From positions 1 to 64,000 of the forward strand of contig CANGUK010000002.1 of the NCBI GenBank assembly GCA_947457095.1: a stretch of DNA of 64,000 bases, given 5' to 3'. The translations under genes were made by a program, and so were the position numbers. Positions 49,439 to 59,504 of the stretch are shown here, piece after piece (positions within the stretch are counted from its first letter, which is position 1; every line of letters begins with the position of its first letter). Source of the stretch: Cyclobacteriaceae bacterium. Its GTDB lineage: Bacteria; Bacteroidota; Bacteroidia; Cytophagales; Cyclobacteriaceae. The notes under the pieces are model-generated. The model searched no databases and was not told the origin of the DNA. It worked only from the letters and a program-made list of their open reading frames with translations.

Positions 49439-51535
49439 ATGACTCGCTTCCAAAAAAATTGCCTCCTCCTCCTTGCGCTTGTGCTGCTCATCAGCCCATG
49501 GGCGCAGGCTCAGTTGGTCAAGCCCCCAGTTTGGAACGTCCGCCTAGAAGGCAAGGAGCTCATGGTAGGGAAGCAGGCCACAGTTGTGCTGGAAGCACAA
49601 ATTCCCATGGGATGGTATGTGTATTCCAATGATTTCGATAAAAATCTAGGTCCCTTATTGACCGAATTTGTTCCTACCAGCTCAACTGATTATTCGGTGG
49701 CAGGAAAGCTTCAGGCGATCCAACCCAAAAAGAAGTATGACGAGGTTTGGGAAGGGGACATAACCTACTTTATGGGAAAAGGGCGCTTTGAGCAGCCCGT
49801 CAAGCTACTCAGCACCACGGGAAAAGTCACCGGCTCCTTGGAGTACCAAATGTGTACGGACCTGACCGGGCAGTGCATCAACTACGAGTTGGACATCGAG
49901 ATTCCATTTACCGCAAAAGAAAATCCTGCAGCTACCGAAGACCTCCAAAAAGAAGCCGCCACCTTGGAAGAGGCTCCACTTGAAGAAGCAACTAGCGCTT
50001 CCCCTACCACAGCAGAACCTGATTCCACTCTAGCCGGAACAGCCGACTCCGCTTCTGCTGCCGCCTCCACAACGGATGAGTTTGCAGGGGAAGAAGAAAC
50101 GGCATCCCTTTGGGGCTTTATGGTACTGGCCTTTTTGGCTGGCTTAGCCGCCTTGCTGACCCCATGTGTGTTTCCGATGCTCCCGATGACGGTGAGCTTC
50201 TTTACTGGGAGATCCAAAAAACGATCCGAAGGCATTCGCCAGGCATTTATCTACGGCATTTCTATTATCGGCATCTATACAATTGCCGGCACCGCTGTTG
50301 CGGCCATTCAAGGACCTGAGTTTGCAAACTGGCTCGCCACCCACTGGATTCCCAATGTCTTTTTCTTTGGCATATTTGTAGTGTTTGCATTGGCCTTTTT
50401 GGGAATGTTTGAACTGACACTCCCTTCCAGCTTTGTCAACAAAATAGATGCAAAAGCTGAAAAAGGAGGGCTTGGGGGCGTGTTCTTCATGGCCTTTACC
50501 TTGGTTCTGGTTTCTTTTTCTTGTACTGGTCCGATTGTCGGTTCAATTTTGATTTCCTCCGCAGGAGGCGAATTAGTGAAGCCCGTCTTGGGCATGTTTT
50601 CCTTCGGTCTCGCCTTTGCCATTCCCTTTACGCTATTTGCCATTTTCCCCGAGTGGATGCAGCGCCTTCCCAAATCTGGGGGCTGGCTGAATACCGTGAA
50701 GGTGGTCTTGGGATTTTTGGAATTGGCCTTGGCCTTCAAATTCCTCTCCATTGCGGACTTGGTCTACCACTGGGGGATCTTGGACCGAGATATCTTCCTA
50801 GCCATTTGGATTGTGATTTTCTCCGCTCTAGGATTATACTTATTGGGGAAAATCAGACTTCCACACGACTCCAAGCTGGAGCAGTTGGGCGTGCCTCGCT
50901 TGCTACTGGCTTTGATCACTTTTGCCTTCGTGGTGTACATGATCCCAGGACTATGGGGAGCACCGCTCAAGGCATTGAGCGGGTACTTGCCTCCCTTGAC
51001 TACCCAGCAGTTTAGCCTGAATGGATCCGGAAACAGTGACCCTACAAACGCCTCCACAGAAGTGGTCCTGTACGGAGACTTGCTTAAAATTCCGCACGGG
51101 ATTCCTGGTTATTTTGATTACGAGCAAGCCCTTGCCGCCGCCAAGCGAGAAGGAAAGCCACTATTGATTGACTTCACAGGGCATGGCTGCGTCAACTGCC
51201 GTAAGATGGAAGAAAATGTATGGGTAGATCCACAGGTGTTGAAACGCCTGAAGGAAGACTATGTGATGGTGGCCTTGTACATTGACGAGCGACTGGAGCT
51301 CCCCGAAAGCAAGTGGTACACTTCTAGCTACGATGGCAAGGAAAAAAAGACCCTGGGCAAGCAAAATGCCGACTTCCAGATCACCCGATTCAACAATAAC
51401 GCACAGCCCTACTATGTCATCCTGGACCACCAGGAAAAACTCCTAGCCGCTCCAAGAAGCTATAACACGGACATTGCTGCATTTGTGGAATTTTTGGATG
51501 GGGCAAAGGCCAAGTTTCAGGCCACACAAAAGTAA
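49439..51535 (+). CDS. DsbD-family thiol:disulfide interchange protein (DsbC-binding N-domain + TM + thioredoxin-like)
   Basis: FLAGLAALLTPCVFPMLPMTVSFF, SCTGPIVGSIL, C-terminal LLIDFTGHGCVNCRKMEENVW. Confidence 0.94.
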   Translation: MTRFQKNCLLLLALVLLISPWAQAQLVKPPVWNVRLEGKELMVGKQATVVLEAQIPMGWYVYSNDFDKNLGPLLTEFVPTSSTDYSVAGKLQAIQPKKKYDEVWEGDITYFMGKGRFEQPVKLLSTTGKVTGSLEYQMCTDLTGQCINYELDIEIPFTAKENPAATEDLQKEAATLEEAPLEEATSASPTTAEPDSTLAGTADSASAAASTTDEFAGEEETASLWGFMVLAFLAGLAALLTPCVFPMLPMTVSFFTGRSKKRSEGIRQAFIYGISIIGIYTIAGTAVAAIQGPEFANWLATHWIPNVFFFGIFVVFALAFLGMFELTLPSSFVNKIDAKAEKGGLGGVFFMAFTLVLVSFSCTGPIVGSILISSAGGELVKPVLGMFSFGLAFAIPFTLFAIFPEWMQRLPKSGGWLNTVKVVLGFLELALAFKFLSIADLVYHWGILDRDIFLAIWIVIFSALGLYLLGKIRLPHDSKLEQLGVPRLLLALITFAFVVYMIPGLWGAPLKALSGYLPPLTTQQFSLNGSGNSDPTNASTEVVLYGDLLKIPHGIPGYFDYEQALAAAKREGKPLLIDFTGHGCVNCRKMEENVWVDPQVLKRLKEDYVMVALYIDERLELPESKWYTSSYDGKEKKTLGKQNADFQITRFNNNAQPYYVILDHQEKLLAAPRSYNTDIAAFVEFLDGAKAKFQATQK

Positions 51536-51997
51536 TCAGACCCCAAAAAATCGCGGATCGAAGGGAAAATCTACCCTGCTCTTGACTTGAATCTGAGCAA
51601 AATCTCGATGCATGGGATTTAGCAAGTAATTGAAATCGCCAGGCACTACTGCCGAAGGTACTTGCAGCACGCAACTTTTCTCCGCTGCCACAAACTCATC
51701 CCCGAGCTGCTGCGTCTGAAGTAGGTGGGGAAAACTATTCCAGCCCTCCGGCAAAGCCTCCAAAGCAAGCGTCTTGATGCTCACCTTGCTCGGAATTTCC
51801 AGTTCGACCATCTCGTAATCCTTGGGCAAAAGTCCTAAGGAAAGGTGCACTGCTACCTCAGCCATGGCCAAGGCCCGACTTGCCGCACAGTAAATGAGGG
51901 ATGTCCCCTTGGAATTCCATCGGTTTCCAGATCGAGATGCCCCTTCCCCAGATAGGGGATTGGCATACTTTTTCCGCACCAAGCGATAGATATGCAT
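51536..51997 (-). CDS. RES-domain toxin (NAD+ phosphorylase family)
   Basis: MHIYRLVRKKYANPLSGEGASRSGNRWNSKGTSLIYCAASRALAMAEVAVHL, RDFAQIQVKSRVDFPFDPRFF; paired with an Xre-type antitoxin. Confidence 0.9.
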   Translation of the reverse strand: MHIYRLVRKKYANPLSGEGASRSGNRWNSKGTSLIYCAASRALAMAEVAVHLSLGLLPKDYEMVELEIPSKVSIKTLALEALPEGWNSFPHLLQTQQLGDEFVAAEKSCVLQVPSAVVPGDFNYLLNPMHRDFAQIQVKSRVDFPFDPRFFGV

Positions 51998-52512
51998 CAG
52001 ACAAAGATCCCTTGGTCGATGCGGTGCAACTCCTGGATGACCAGCTCTTGGCCGTAGGAATCCTTCAACAACTCCAATGGCATCTTGCCGCCAAGCGCGG
52101 GACTGGGTGCATTGAGCCAGGCTCCAAAATCGGCGGCGCTATCAAATACCTCCAGGCCCATCACCGTTACTTCTGCCAGCTCAATGATTTTTTCGGAATG
52201 GATAGATTTGAAAAGGTAGTCCGGTTCTTTTTTGTAGCGCTGCAAAGACTTCAGCGAAATATCCAAAAAATCCGACCACTCCTCGTCTGAAAATGGTGCT
52301 ATTTCTTTGATCGTCAAAAAAAGTGAGGTAGGAATCCCTTTGCGAATCAACTCCACCAACAACATGCGGTCTGAAAAAAACTGGGCTGAACGAAGGCCTT
52401 CGCCTAGCGTGGATCTGCTTGCCTGCCGCCCATACCGAGGGAGGCTGGTCGCATAGGACTCCATTTCATTCACAACCGAAATGAGATTTGAGGAAGGGAC
52501 GACGGGATACAT
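51997..52512 (-). CDS. Xre-like antitoxin with MbcA/ParS/Xre toxin-binding (DUF2384) domain
   Basis: RKGIPTSLFLTIKEIAPFSDEEWSDFLDISLKSLQRYKK...IIELAEVTVMGLEVFDSAADFGAWLNAPSPALGGKMPLELL; 1-nt overlap with the RES gene. Confidence 0.9.
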   Translation of the reverse strand: MYPVVPSSNLISVVNEMESYATSLPRYGRQASRSTLGEGLRSAQFFSDRMLLVELIRKGIPTSLFLTIKEIAPFSDEEWSDFLDISLKSLQRYKKEPDYLFKSIHSEKIIELAEVTVMGLEVFDSAADFGAWLNAPSPALGGKMPLELLKDSYGQELVIQELHRIDQGIFV

Positions 52513-52520
52513 ATTAGGAC

Positions 52521-52545
52521 ATTTGTCTATGAATTTAAGACAAAT
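52521..52545. promoter_or_regulatory. Inverted repeat upstream of the antitoxin start (candidate operator)
   Basis: ATTTGTCT-ATGAATTTA-AGACAAAT, 8 nt upstream of the antitoxin ATG. Confidence 0.45.
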
Positions 52546-52575
52546 TTCTAAAAAATAAAACTTTATCCCCTTTTA

Positions 52576-53349
52576 TTACGGATAAATCTCCTCCAAAACC
52601 TGGGCGAGACGCACGCTAGCAGCAATCAAACGCTCCTCGGCAATACGGAAATTCTCGTAGAGGTAGGGGTAACTGATCCGCTTGTTTTCCGGCAGGTTGT
52701 ACACTTGCGAACGGTAGCTTACCGCCTCTTTCAACCAGTCCTGCATCGTAGCAGCACGGTAAGAAGCCTGCATTTGAGGTGTCATGCGACGGTACAATTC
52801 TTCCGCCAGCTCCGTATAGCTCATTCCCTGTCGATCGATCATTCCACTATCCCAAAGGGCATGTAAGTTGGTGGGCTGACCAAAAAATTCAATTTTCACA
52901 TCATTGCCTCCCTTGTCGGTTCCGGTCCCCACATGCAGTGGCTGGTGGATATCCTCGATCATGTGGATGAGCATTTTCAATTTTTCAGCCTCCGTTTTTG
53001 GGTCCAAGCCTCCTTTTTTCAACTCCGCCTTGATGCGCTGAATGGCCTCGTAGGCGTCCCCTGTTTTTTCCTGGTTGCTCGGATCGTATTCCCCGCTTTT
53101 ACTGTTCAGGTAATGCCATGTGGTCGCGTAATCGTAGTTTTTGTCCGAACGGATGTCATCCATCCAAGTTCCGCTTTTGCTGAGGGAAGTGGGATAAATC
53201 AATGCCTCCACCTTCTTCAATGTGGACTTCTTGAGTTGCTTTTCTGCAAGGTAGCCAATCAGGTAATGTCCCAATTGTCCCCAAGCAAAGGCTTGAGAAA
53301 CCAGCAAGGTGAATGCAAGGGTAAGGACGAAAGAGAAGATTCTTTTCAT
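52576..53349 (-). CDS. S1/P1-type nuclease
   Basis: WGQLGHYLIGYLAEKQL, MDDIRSDKNYDYATTWHYLN, LIHMIEDIHQPLHVGTGTDKGGNDVKIEFFGQPTNLHALWDSGMI. Confidence 0.95.
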   Translation of the reverse strand: MKRIFSFVLTLAFTLLVSQAFAWGQLGHYLIGYLAEKQLKKSTLKKVEALIYPTSLSKSGTWMDDIRSDKNYDYATTWHYLNSKSGEYDPSNQEKTGDAYEAIQRIKAELKKGGLDPKTEAEKLKMLIHMIEDIHQPLHVGTGTDKGGNDVKIEFFGQPTNLHALWDSGMIDRQGMSYTELAEELYRRMTPQMQASYRAATMQDWLKEAVSYRSQVYNLPENKRISYPYLYENFRIAEERLIAASVRLAQVLEEIYP

Positions 53350-53362
53350 AGCAAGAGGTTAT

Positions 53363-54553
53363 TTATTTGGAGGCCAATTCGGATACGGCCAACCAGGCCA
53401 TTAGGCCCGCGCCGATTTCCAAGGCTTCTTCTTCAATATCAAAAGTGGAGGTATGCACGCCTGAGGTAATGCCTCTGGCTTCGTTGCGCGTGCCCAATCG
53501 GTAAAAGCAGCCATCCACCTCTTGCGAGAAAAAGGCAAAGTCTTCGGCAGCCATCCAGATGTCCAAGTCAAGGACATTTTCTGCTCCCAAATAGGCACGG
53601 GCAGCCTCCACAGAGCGAGCCGTCAAGGCGGGTTCATTTTTTAGAAAAGGGTATCCCTTCCGGATTTCAAAGTCCAGCTGGCCCCCCATCCCTTCCACGA
53701 TGCCCTGGGCGATCAGCCGCATCTTCTCGTGCGCTTTGGCTCTCCAGGCTTCGTCTAGGGTACGGAAAGTCCCCTGAATCTTGACCTCATTGGGAATGAT
53801 GTTCGTTGCTCCAAGTGCCTCCACGCGTCCAAAGGAAAGTACCGATGGAATCTTGGGATTGGCTACTCGGCTGACAATTTGCTGCAGGGCCACCAGTAAG
53901 TGCGCAGAGATCAATACCGGGTCGATGAAGGTTTCAGGCATCGCACCATGCCCTCCTTTTCCTTTGATAGTCAGGTACAATTCATCTGTGCTGGCCATGT
54001 AGAGGCCGGAACGGAAGCCTACCTTGCCGGCAGGAATCATCGGCATCACGTGTTGGCCTAGAATGGCATTGGGTCTTGGATTTTCGAGAACCTTGTCTTT
54101 AATCATGAGCGACGCCCCTCCTGGAATGATTTCCTCTCCAGGCTGAAAGATCAACTTGATGGTTCCCTCAAACTGATCTCGGACTTCATTCAAAATTTTT
54201 GCAGCTCCCAAAAGAGAGGCCGTGTGTGCATCGTGACCACAGGCATGCATGACGCCAGGGTTTTGGGACTTGTACGGCACCTCATTTGCCTCAATGATTG
54301 GCAAAGCATCCATGTCCGCACGAAGAGCCACGGTCTTTTTTTCAGGATTTTTTCCCCGGATCAGCGCAGACCAGCCGGTAGTTGCTTTAGATTCGATCTC
54401 GGTGATACCGATTTCTTTCAATTTCTCCGCCACAAAGGCTGCCGTTTCATATTCCTTAAACGAAAGCTCTGGATGGGAATGCAAGTGACGGCGATTCGCA
54501 ATCACCTCCTGCTTATAGGCCTGAGCCAGGGATTTAATTCTGTCCTTGAGCAT
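53363..54553 (-). CDS. M20-family amidohydrolase / N-acyl-L-amino acid hydrolase
   Basis: RRHLHSHPELSFKEYETAAFVAEKL, ALRADMDALPI, MHACGHDAHTASLLGAA, IFQPGEE, MAAEDFAFFSQEVDGCFYRLG. Confidence 0.95.
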   Translation of the reverse strand: MLKDRIKSLAQAYKQEVIANRRHLHSHPELSFKEYETAAFVAEKLKEIGITEIESKATTGWSALIRGKNPEKKTVALRADMDALPIIEANEVPYKSQNPGVMHACGHDAHTASLLGAAKILNEVRDQFEGTIKLIFQPGEEIIPGGASLMIKDKVLENPRPNAILGQHVMPMIPAGKVGFRSGLYMASTDELYLTIKGKGGHGAMPETFIDPVLISAHLLVALQQIVSRVANPKIPSVLSFGRVEALGATNIIPNEVKIQGTFRTLDEAWRAKAHEKMRLIAQGIVEGMGGQLDFEIRKGYPFLKNEPALTARSVEAARAYLGAENVLDLDIWMAAEDFAFFSQEVDGCFYRLGTRNEARGITSGVHTSTFDIEEEALEIGAGLMAWLAVSELASK

Positions 54554-55085
54554 TCGAAGATTCGGTAGCAGGTGGAGGAGTATATTCTTTTCTTAGAAAT
54601 CTATCCTGAATGATTCGCGCGGTAGGAAACTGGGTTTTCAATTTATAAAACACCGGCTGCGCTTCAATTTTATAGCCATACCGGCCCACCTTCACCAAAT
54701 AGCGCGGCTGCTGGTATTGCATTTCTGTTTTTACCTCCGGAAAAAATAGGGCCAGATTGTCTCGGGTTCTAAAGGCCTCGTTTCGGTCAACACCCGAATA
54801 AACTAGCACCGTAAACCCACTGAAATAGGGTTCTCCTTTTGTCTTTTCGTATCCACTCCGCATCCGTTCCTCCAATTGCACGTCCACGGATTGGGAAGAG
54901 GCCGGCAATGAAGTATTCAGTTGCTGCAAGGCCTGGCTGTAATCCGGAAAATCGGTAAGTCCCTCACTCAAGTTTTCTTGGTATCCGGAAAAAGTGGACG
55001 CATCCACTTGGGGAAGTGCGGCGCTAGATTTACAGCCCCACACAACGAGTACAATTCCTAAGATCCAAAAATTCTTCATGGGCAT
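54534..55085 (-). CDS. SPOR-domain-like predicted lipoprotein
   Basis: Lipobox-like VLVVWGCKSS; C-terminal FTVLVYSGVDRNEAFRTRDNLALFFPEVKTEMQYQQPRYLVKVGRYGYKIEAQPVFYKLKTQFPTARII resembles SPOR. Confidence 0.75.
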   Translation of the reverse strand: MPMKNFWILGIVLVVWGCKSSAALPQVDASTFSGYQENLSEGLTDFPDYSQALQQLNTSLPASSQSVDVQLEERMRSGYEKTKGEPYFSGFTVLVYSGVDRNEAFRTRDNLALFFPEVKTEMQYQQPRYLVKVGRYGYKIEAQPVFYKLKTQFPTARIIQDRFLRKEYTPPPATESSNAQGQN

Positions 55086-58000
55086 CAATTTTCTATCACC
55101 ACACAATTTCCTTGTTCGATGTCTTGTTCCACACTCTTGTACTTGACGTCGAGTTTGGTACTTCCATCTCGGTACTGTACGGAGACCTTGTCATTTCTTC
55201 CATACACCTTCTCCACTTTTCGAGGGGCAACCGGCTGAGGAGCAGGTCTGCCTGCAGATGCAGCCGCTGCAGAGGCGCGATTGGCTCCTGGATTCAGTGT
55301 ATTGCCTACTTCTTCCTTAGATGCCTGCAATTTGGGTTCGGCAGTGCGTCTGGGCTGCGCTTGCTGTACTTGAGCAGGATCCTGCTTCGGAAGATCTGCT
55401 CGAGTGAGGAAGGAGGTCATGTCCTCGTTCAACTTGCCGATAAAGCGCTTGAACAATTCAAAGGCCTCAAACTTGTAGATCAACAGCGGATCTTTCTGTT
55501 CGTACACCGCATTCTGCACCGACTGCTTCAAGTCGTCCATATCGCGCAAGTGCTCTTTCCAGTTCTGGTCAATGATTGCCAAGGACACATTCTTTTCAAT
55601 GGCACGAACTAGCTCCTGACCGTTGTTTTGCAAGGTCTTTTCCAAGTTGCAGACCACGCCAATTTGTTTCATGCCATCCGTAATCGGAACCAGGATATCC
55701 TTTACCGTCGCTCCACGCTCTTCCTGTACATTTTTGAATACCGGAAGGGCTGTATGTGCGATTTGGGCATTTTTCTTTTGGTAAAAATCAAAAGCCAAGG
55801 CATACAGTTCCTGAGTCAGTTTATTGGAATCCTTGGATTTCAAGTCATCATTGGTCACCGAAAAGTCCACCCCTAGGGTCGTGAATACGGACATACGCAA
55901 GTTTTCTGCATCGGCAGTGGACTTGCCCATTTCGATTAGATTTTCGCAGACATCGAATAGGATGTTGAGGATATCGAGCTCTAGGCGATCTCCTTTCAGT
56001 GCATTTCTTCTTCGCTTGTAGACCACTTCGCGCTGAGAGTTCATCACATCATCATACTCGAGCAAGCGCTTACGCGTGCCGAAGTTGTTTTCCTCCACCT
56101 TTTTCTGCGCCCGTTCGATGGACTTGGAAATCATGCTGTGCTGGATCACTTCCCCTTCTTCCAAGCCCATGCGGTCCATGAGTTTGGCGATGCGGTCCGA
56201 TCCAAATAGGCGCATCAAACTGTCTTCCAGGGAGACAAAAAACTGGGATGAACCCACGTCCCCTTGACGACCAGAACGTCCACGAAGCTGACGGTCTACG
56301 CGACGAGATTCGTGACGCTCCGTACCGATGATGGCCAATCCTCCTGCCTTTCGGGATTCCGGGGTCAACTTGATATCTGTTCCTCTACCCGCCATGTTGG
56401 TGGCAATGGTCACGGTACCTGGCTTACCAGCTTCGGCCACAATTTCAGCTTCACGGGCATGCTGCTTCGCGTTCAAAACCTGGTGATTGATTTTTTTCAA
56501 GGTCAGCATGCGGCTGAGTACCTCGGAGATTTCAACCGAAGTGGTACCCACAAGTACCGGTCTGCCCTGTGCTACGAGCTCGTTGATCTCGTCCGTCACC
56601 GCGTTGAACTTTTCGCGTACGGTTTTGTAAACTTTGTCATCCCGGTCTTGACGGATGATTCCTTTGTTGGTAGGGATGACCACCACATCCAACTTGTAGA
56701 TCTCCCAGAATTCTCCTGCCTCGGTTTCTGCCGTTCCCGTCATGCCCGCTAGCTTGTGGTACATGCGGAAATAGTTTTGCAGTGTGATTGTGGCGTAGGT
56801 CTGGGTAGCATCCTCCACTTTTACATTTTCCTTGGCTTCAATAGCTTGGTGTAGTCCGTCGGAATAGCGTCTGCCTTCCATAACACGGCCTGTTTGCTCG
56901 TCTACAATCTTTACTTTTCCATCAACTAGGATGTATTCCGTGTCACGCTCAAACATGCAATAGGCCTTGAGCAACTGGTTGACAGTGTGGATTCGCTGCG
57001 CTTTTATGCTGTAATCCTTGATCACTTCTTCCTTGCGCACTAGTTTTTCGGTGTCGTCCAAGGAACTGTCTTTTTCCAATGCGTCTAGGGAAATTCCGAT
57101 ATCTGGAAGGATAAAGAAGTTGGGATCCTCGTTTTTGGAGGTCATCGCTTCAATTCCACGGTCGGTCAAATCGATCACATTGGTCTTTTCGTCAATGGTA
57201 AACAAAAGCGGCTCGTCTGCCTCAGGCATGTTGCGCTTGTTGTCTTGAAGGTAGAAGTTCTCCGTCTTCTGAAGAATCACTCGGATTCCTGGTTCAGAAA
57301 GGTACTTGATCACAGGCTTGTACTTGGGAATGCCTCGGTAGGCTCTGAAGAGCGCTAGCCCTCCTTCTTTGTCGTTGCCGTCTGCTATCGCTTTTTTCGC
57401 AGTAGTCAAAAATCCCTGCACCAACTTGCGCTGTTCTTCTACCAAGGCAGCAACGCGGGGCTTCATTTGGTCAAATTCATGCACATCTCCTCGAGGAACA
57501 GGTCCTGAAATGATCAAGGGGGTACGTGCATCGTCAATTAGGACGGAGTCCACCTCATCCACCATCGCAAAATGGTGCTTGCCTTGTACGAGGTCTTCCG
57601 CCTCACGGGCCATGTTGTCCCGGAGGTAATCGAAGCCAAACTCATTGTTGGTTCCGTACACAATGTCGCTTTCGTAGGCACGCTTTCGGCCTGGAGAATT
57701 GGGCTGGTACTTGTCGATGCAGTCTACCGTCAGCCCGTGAAACTCAAATAAGGGCGCATTCCATTCCGAATCTCGCTTGGCGAGGTAGTCGTTGACCGTC
57801 ACTAGGTGTACACCACGGCCGGACAAGGCGTTCAAAAATGCAGGAAGGGTGGAAACGAGGGTTTTTCCTTCCCCAGTAGCCATTTCGGAGATTTTTCCTT
57901 TGTGAAGCACCATGCCACCGATCAGCTGCACGTCGTAGTGGACCATGTCCCAAACCACTTCGGTTCCCGCTGCCAGCCACTTGTTGTGCCAGACGGCCAC

Positions 58001-58465
58001 CTCTCCTTGAATCTGTACGTTGGCCTTCGTAGCAGCTAGTTCTCGGTCTCGAGGACTTGCTTTCACTTCCAGCTTGCCTACTTCTTTGAATCTGCGCGCG
58101 GTCTCCTTCACGATCGCAAAAGCCGTTGGCATCACCTCTTCCAATACCTTTTCCAACTCCGTGTCTCTCTCCTTTTCTAGGGCATCGATCTGGTTAAAAA
58201 GTTCGTCCTTCTCGTGAACTGCTTCGGCAGGGAGCTCTTCAATTTTTGCTTTGGTGGCGGCAATTTTATCGTCAATGACTTTGAGGTGCTCCTGAATTCG
58301 AGCACGAAGAGACTGGGTCTTCTCCCGAAGTTGATCATCGGAAAGTGCCGCAAAGCCTGAAAAAATCTGGTTGATTTCTGCCACTTTGGGCAGCAATTCT
58401 TTGATATCTCGGTCGGATTTGGTTCCAAAAATCTTGGCCAATCCTTTGGCAATAAAATCTAGCAT
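55085..58465 (-). CDS. secA: Preprotein translocase subunit SecA
   Basis: GGMVLHKGKISEMATGEGKTLVSTLPAFLNALSGRGVHLVTVNDYLAKRDSEW, MVDEVDSVLIDDARTPLIISGP, NMAGRGTDIKL, LRGRSGRQGDVGSSQFFVSLEDSLMRLF; start at MLDFIAKGLAKIFG. Confidence 0.97.
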   Translation of the reverse strand: MLDFIAKGLAKIFGTKSDRDIKELLPKVAEINQIFSGFAALSDDQLREKTQSLRARIQEHLKVIDDKIAATKAKIEELPAEAVHEKDELFNQIDALEKERDTELEKVLEEVMPTAFAIVKETARRFKEVGKLEVKASPRDRELAATKANVQIQGEVAVWHNKWLAAGTEVVWDMVHYDVQLIGGMVLHKGKISEMATGEGKTLVSTLPAFLNALSGRGVHLVTVNDYLAKRDSEWNAPLFEFHGLTVDCIDKYQPNSPGRKRAYESDIVYGTNNEFGFDYLRDNMAREAEDLVQGKHHFAMVDEVDSVLIDDARTPLIISGPVPRGDVHEFDQMKPRVAALVEEQRKLVQGFLTTAKKAIADGNDKEGGLALFRAYRGIPKYKPVIKYLSEPGIRVILQKTENFYLQDNKRNMPEADEPLLFTIDEKTNVIDLTDRGIEAMTSKNEDPNFFILPDIGISLDALEKDSSLDDTEKLVRKEEVIKDYSIKAQRIHTVNQLLKAYCMFERDTEYILVDGKVKIVDEQTGRVMEGRRYSDGLHQAIEAKENVKVEDATQTYATITLQNYFRMYHKLAGMTGTAETEAGEFWEIYKLDVVVIPTNKGIIRQDRDDKVYKTVREKFNAVTDEINELVAQGRPVLVGTTSVEISEVLSRMLTLKKINHQVLNAKQHAREAEIVAEAGKPGTVTIATNMAGRGTDIKLTPESRKAGGLAIIGTERHESRRVDRQLRGRSGRQGDVGSSQFFVSLEDSLMRLFGSDRIAKLMDRMGLEEGEVIQHSMISKSIERAQKKVEENNFGTRKRLLEYDDVMNSQREVVYKRRRNALKGDRLELDILNILFDVCENLIEMGKSTADAENLRMSVFTTLGVDFSVTNDDLKSKDSNKLTQELYALAFDFYQKKNAQIAHTALPVFKNVQEERGATVKDILVPITDGMKQIGVVCNLEKTLQNNGQELVRAIEKNVSLAIIDQNWKEHLRDMDDLKQSVQNAVYEQKDPLLIYKFEAFELFKRFIGKLNEDMTSFLTRADLPKQDPAQVQQAQPRRTAEPKLQASKEEVGNTLNPGANRASAAAASAGRPAPQPVAPRKVEKVYGRNDKVSVQYRDGSTKLDVKYKSVEQDIEQGNCVVIEN

Positions 58466-58550
58466 GGTCTGGTCTGTCCCTATTTGGGGACTTAAAAATA
58501 CCACCTTTTTTTAGAATTGGTACTCCTTTGGGTCGGGTAATTCGATGGGC

Positions 58551-59348
58551 TTAGCGAAAGTCTTCGAGGCGGAATTGTCCGGAGAAAACTTGCTGTGCTG
58601 GCCCAATTAACCAAATGTTTGTAAATCCTGTGTGGGCATTCCCTTCAAAAGTCACTCGCAAATCCCCCCCAAGGGTATGGATTTGGATGTCTTTTTGATG
58701 GGTGAGGGCTCCACAAACAAGGGCTGCGGCGGTTACGCCCGTGCCACAGGAGAGCGTTTCATTTTCTACCCCGCGCTCAAAGGTGCGGACGAAAATTTCG
58801 GCATCCCCTAGTTTCTGTACGAAGTTGACATTGCTGCCTCCAGGAGCATAGCAAGGGTCGTGGCGTAGGAGTTGCCCTTGCTCCAGCACCGGATAATCTT
58901 CCAATTGCTCCACCCAGCGCACGTGATGCGGGGATCCTGTATGTACAAAGGCATCGCCTAAACTTTCGGATATTCTGGAAACATCTCCCATCTTTAAAGC
59001 CACTAGTCCGTCGGTGATGCTTGCCTCATGGGGTCCATCGATGGCTAGGAATCGGGTATGCTGGGCAATGATTCCGAGAAAAGATGCGAAAGCTACTGCG
59101 CAGCGAGCCCCATTTCCACAGAAACTTTGGCTGCCGTCGGCATTGAAATAGACTACTTCAAAGTCGTAATCTACATGGGAGCGAATCAGGATCAGCCCAT
59201 CGGCACCAATCCCAAACTTCCGGTGGCAGAGGGCCTGCACCAGCTCGATATTGCCTAAGTCCCAGTGGGCAGCCCGATCATCGAGCATCACGAAGTCATT
59301 GCCCGTGCCTTGGTACTTGTAAAATCGCATGTCCTGGGGTAGGGCCAT
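58551..59348 (-). CDS. dapF: Diaminopimelate epimerase
   Basis: FYKYQGTGNDFVMLDDR, FNADGSQSFCGNGARCAVAFA, ERGVENETLSCGTGVTAAAL; start may be 59330 (MRFYKYQ). Confidence 0.95.
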   Translation of the reverse strand: MALPQDMRFYKYQGTGNDFVMLDDRAAHWDLGNIELVQALCHRKFGIGADGLILIRSHVDYDFEVVYFNADGSQSFCGNGARCAVAFASFLGIIAQHTRFLAIDGPHEASITDGLVALKMGDVSRISESLGDAFVHTGSPHHVRWVEQLEDYPVLEQGQLLRHDPCYAPGGSNVNFVQKLGDAEIFVRTFERGVENETLSCGTGVTAAALVCGALTHQKDIQIHTLGGDLRVTFEGNAHTGFTNIWLIGPAQQVFSGQFRLEDFR

Positions 59349-59504
59349 CAGTTTGAGTGCTTTGGAAAAAAATTATTCCGAATGAACTACAAACTTACGC
59401 AATTGTTGGGAAAGGAAAATCCTTTCTCATGGGTCTGGGAAAATGCATTTTCGAAACCAAAAATTCTCAAAATAGTGTAGATTCGTGTATCCAAACCAAA
59501 AGCC

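Noticed and set aside
55112-55612. 166-aa plus-strand ORF and other ORFs opposite secA
   Set aside because: Antisense to highly conserved secA coding sequence; composition-driven.
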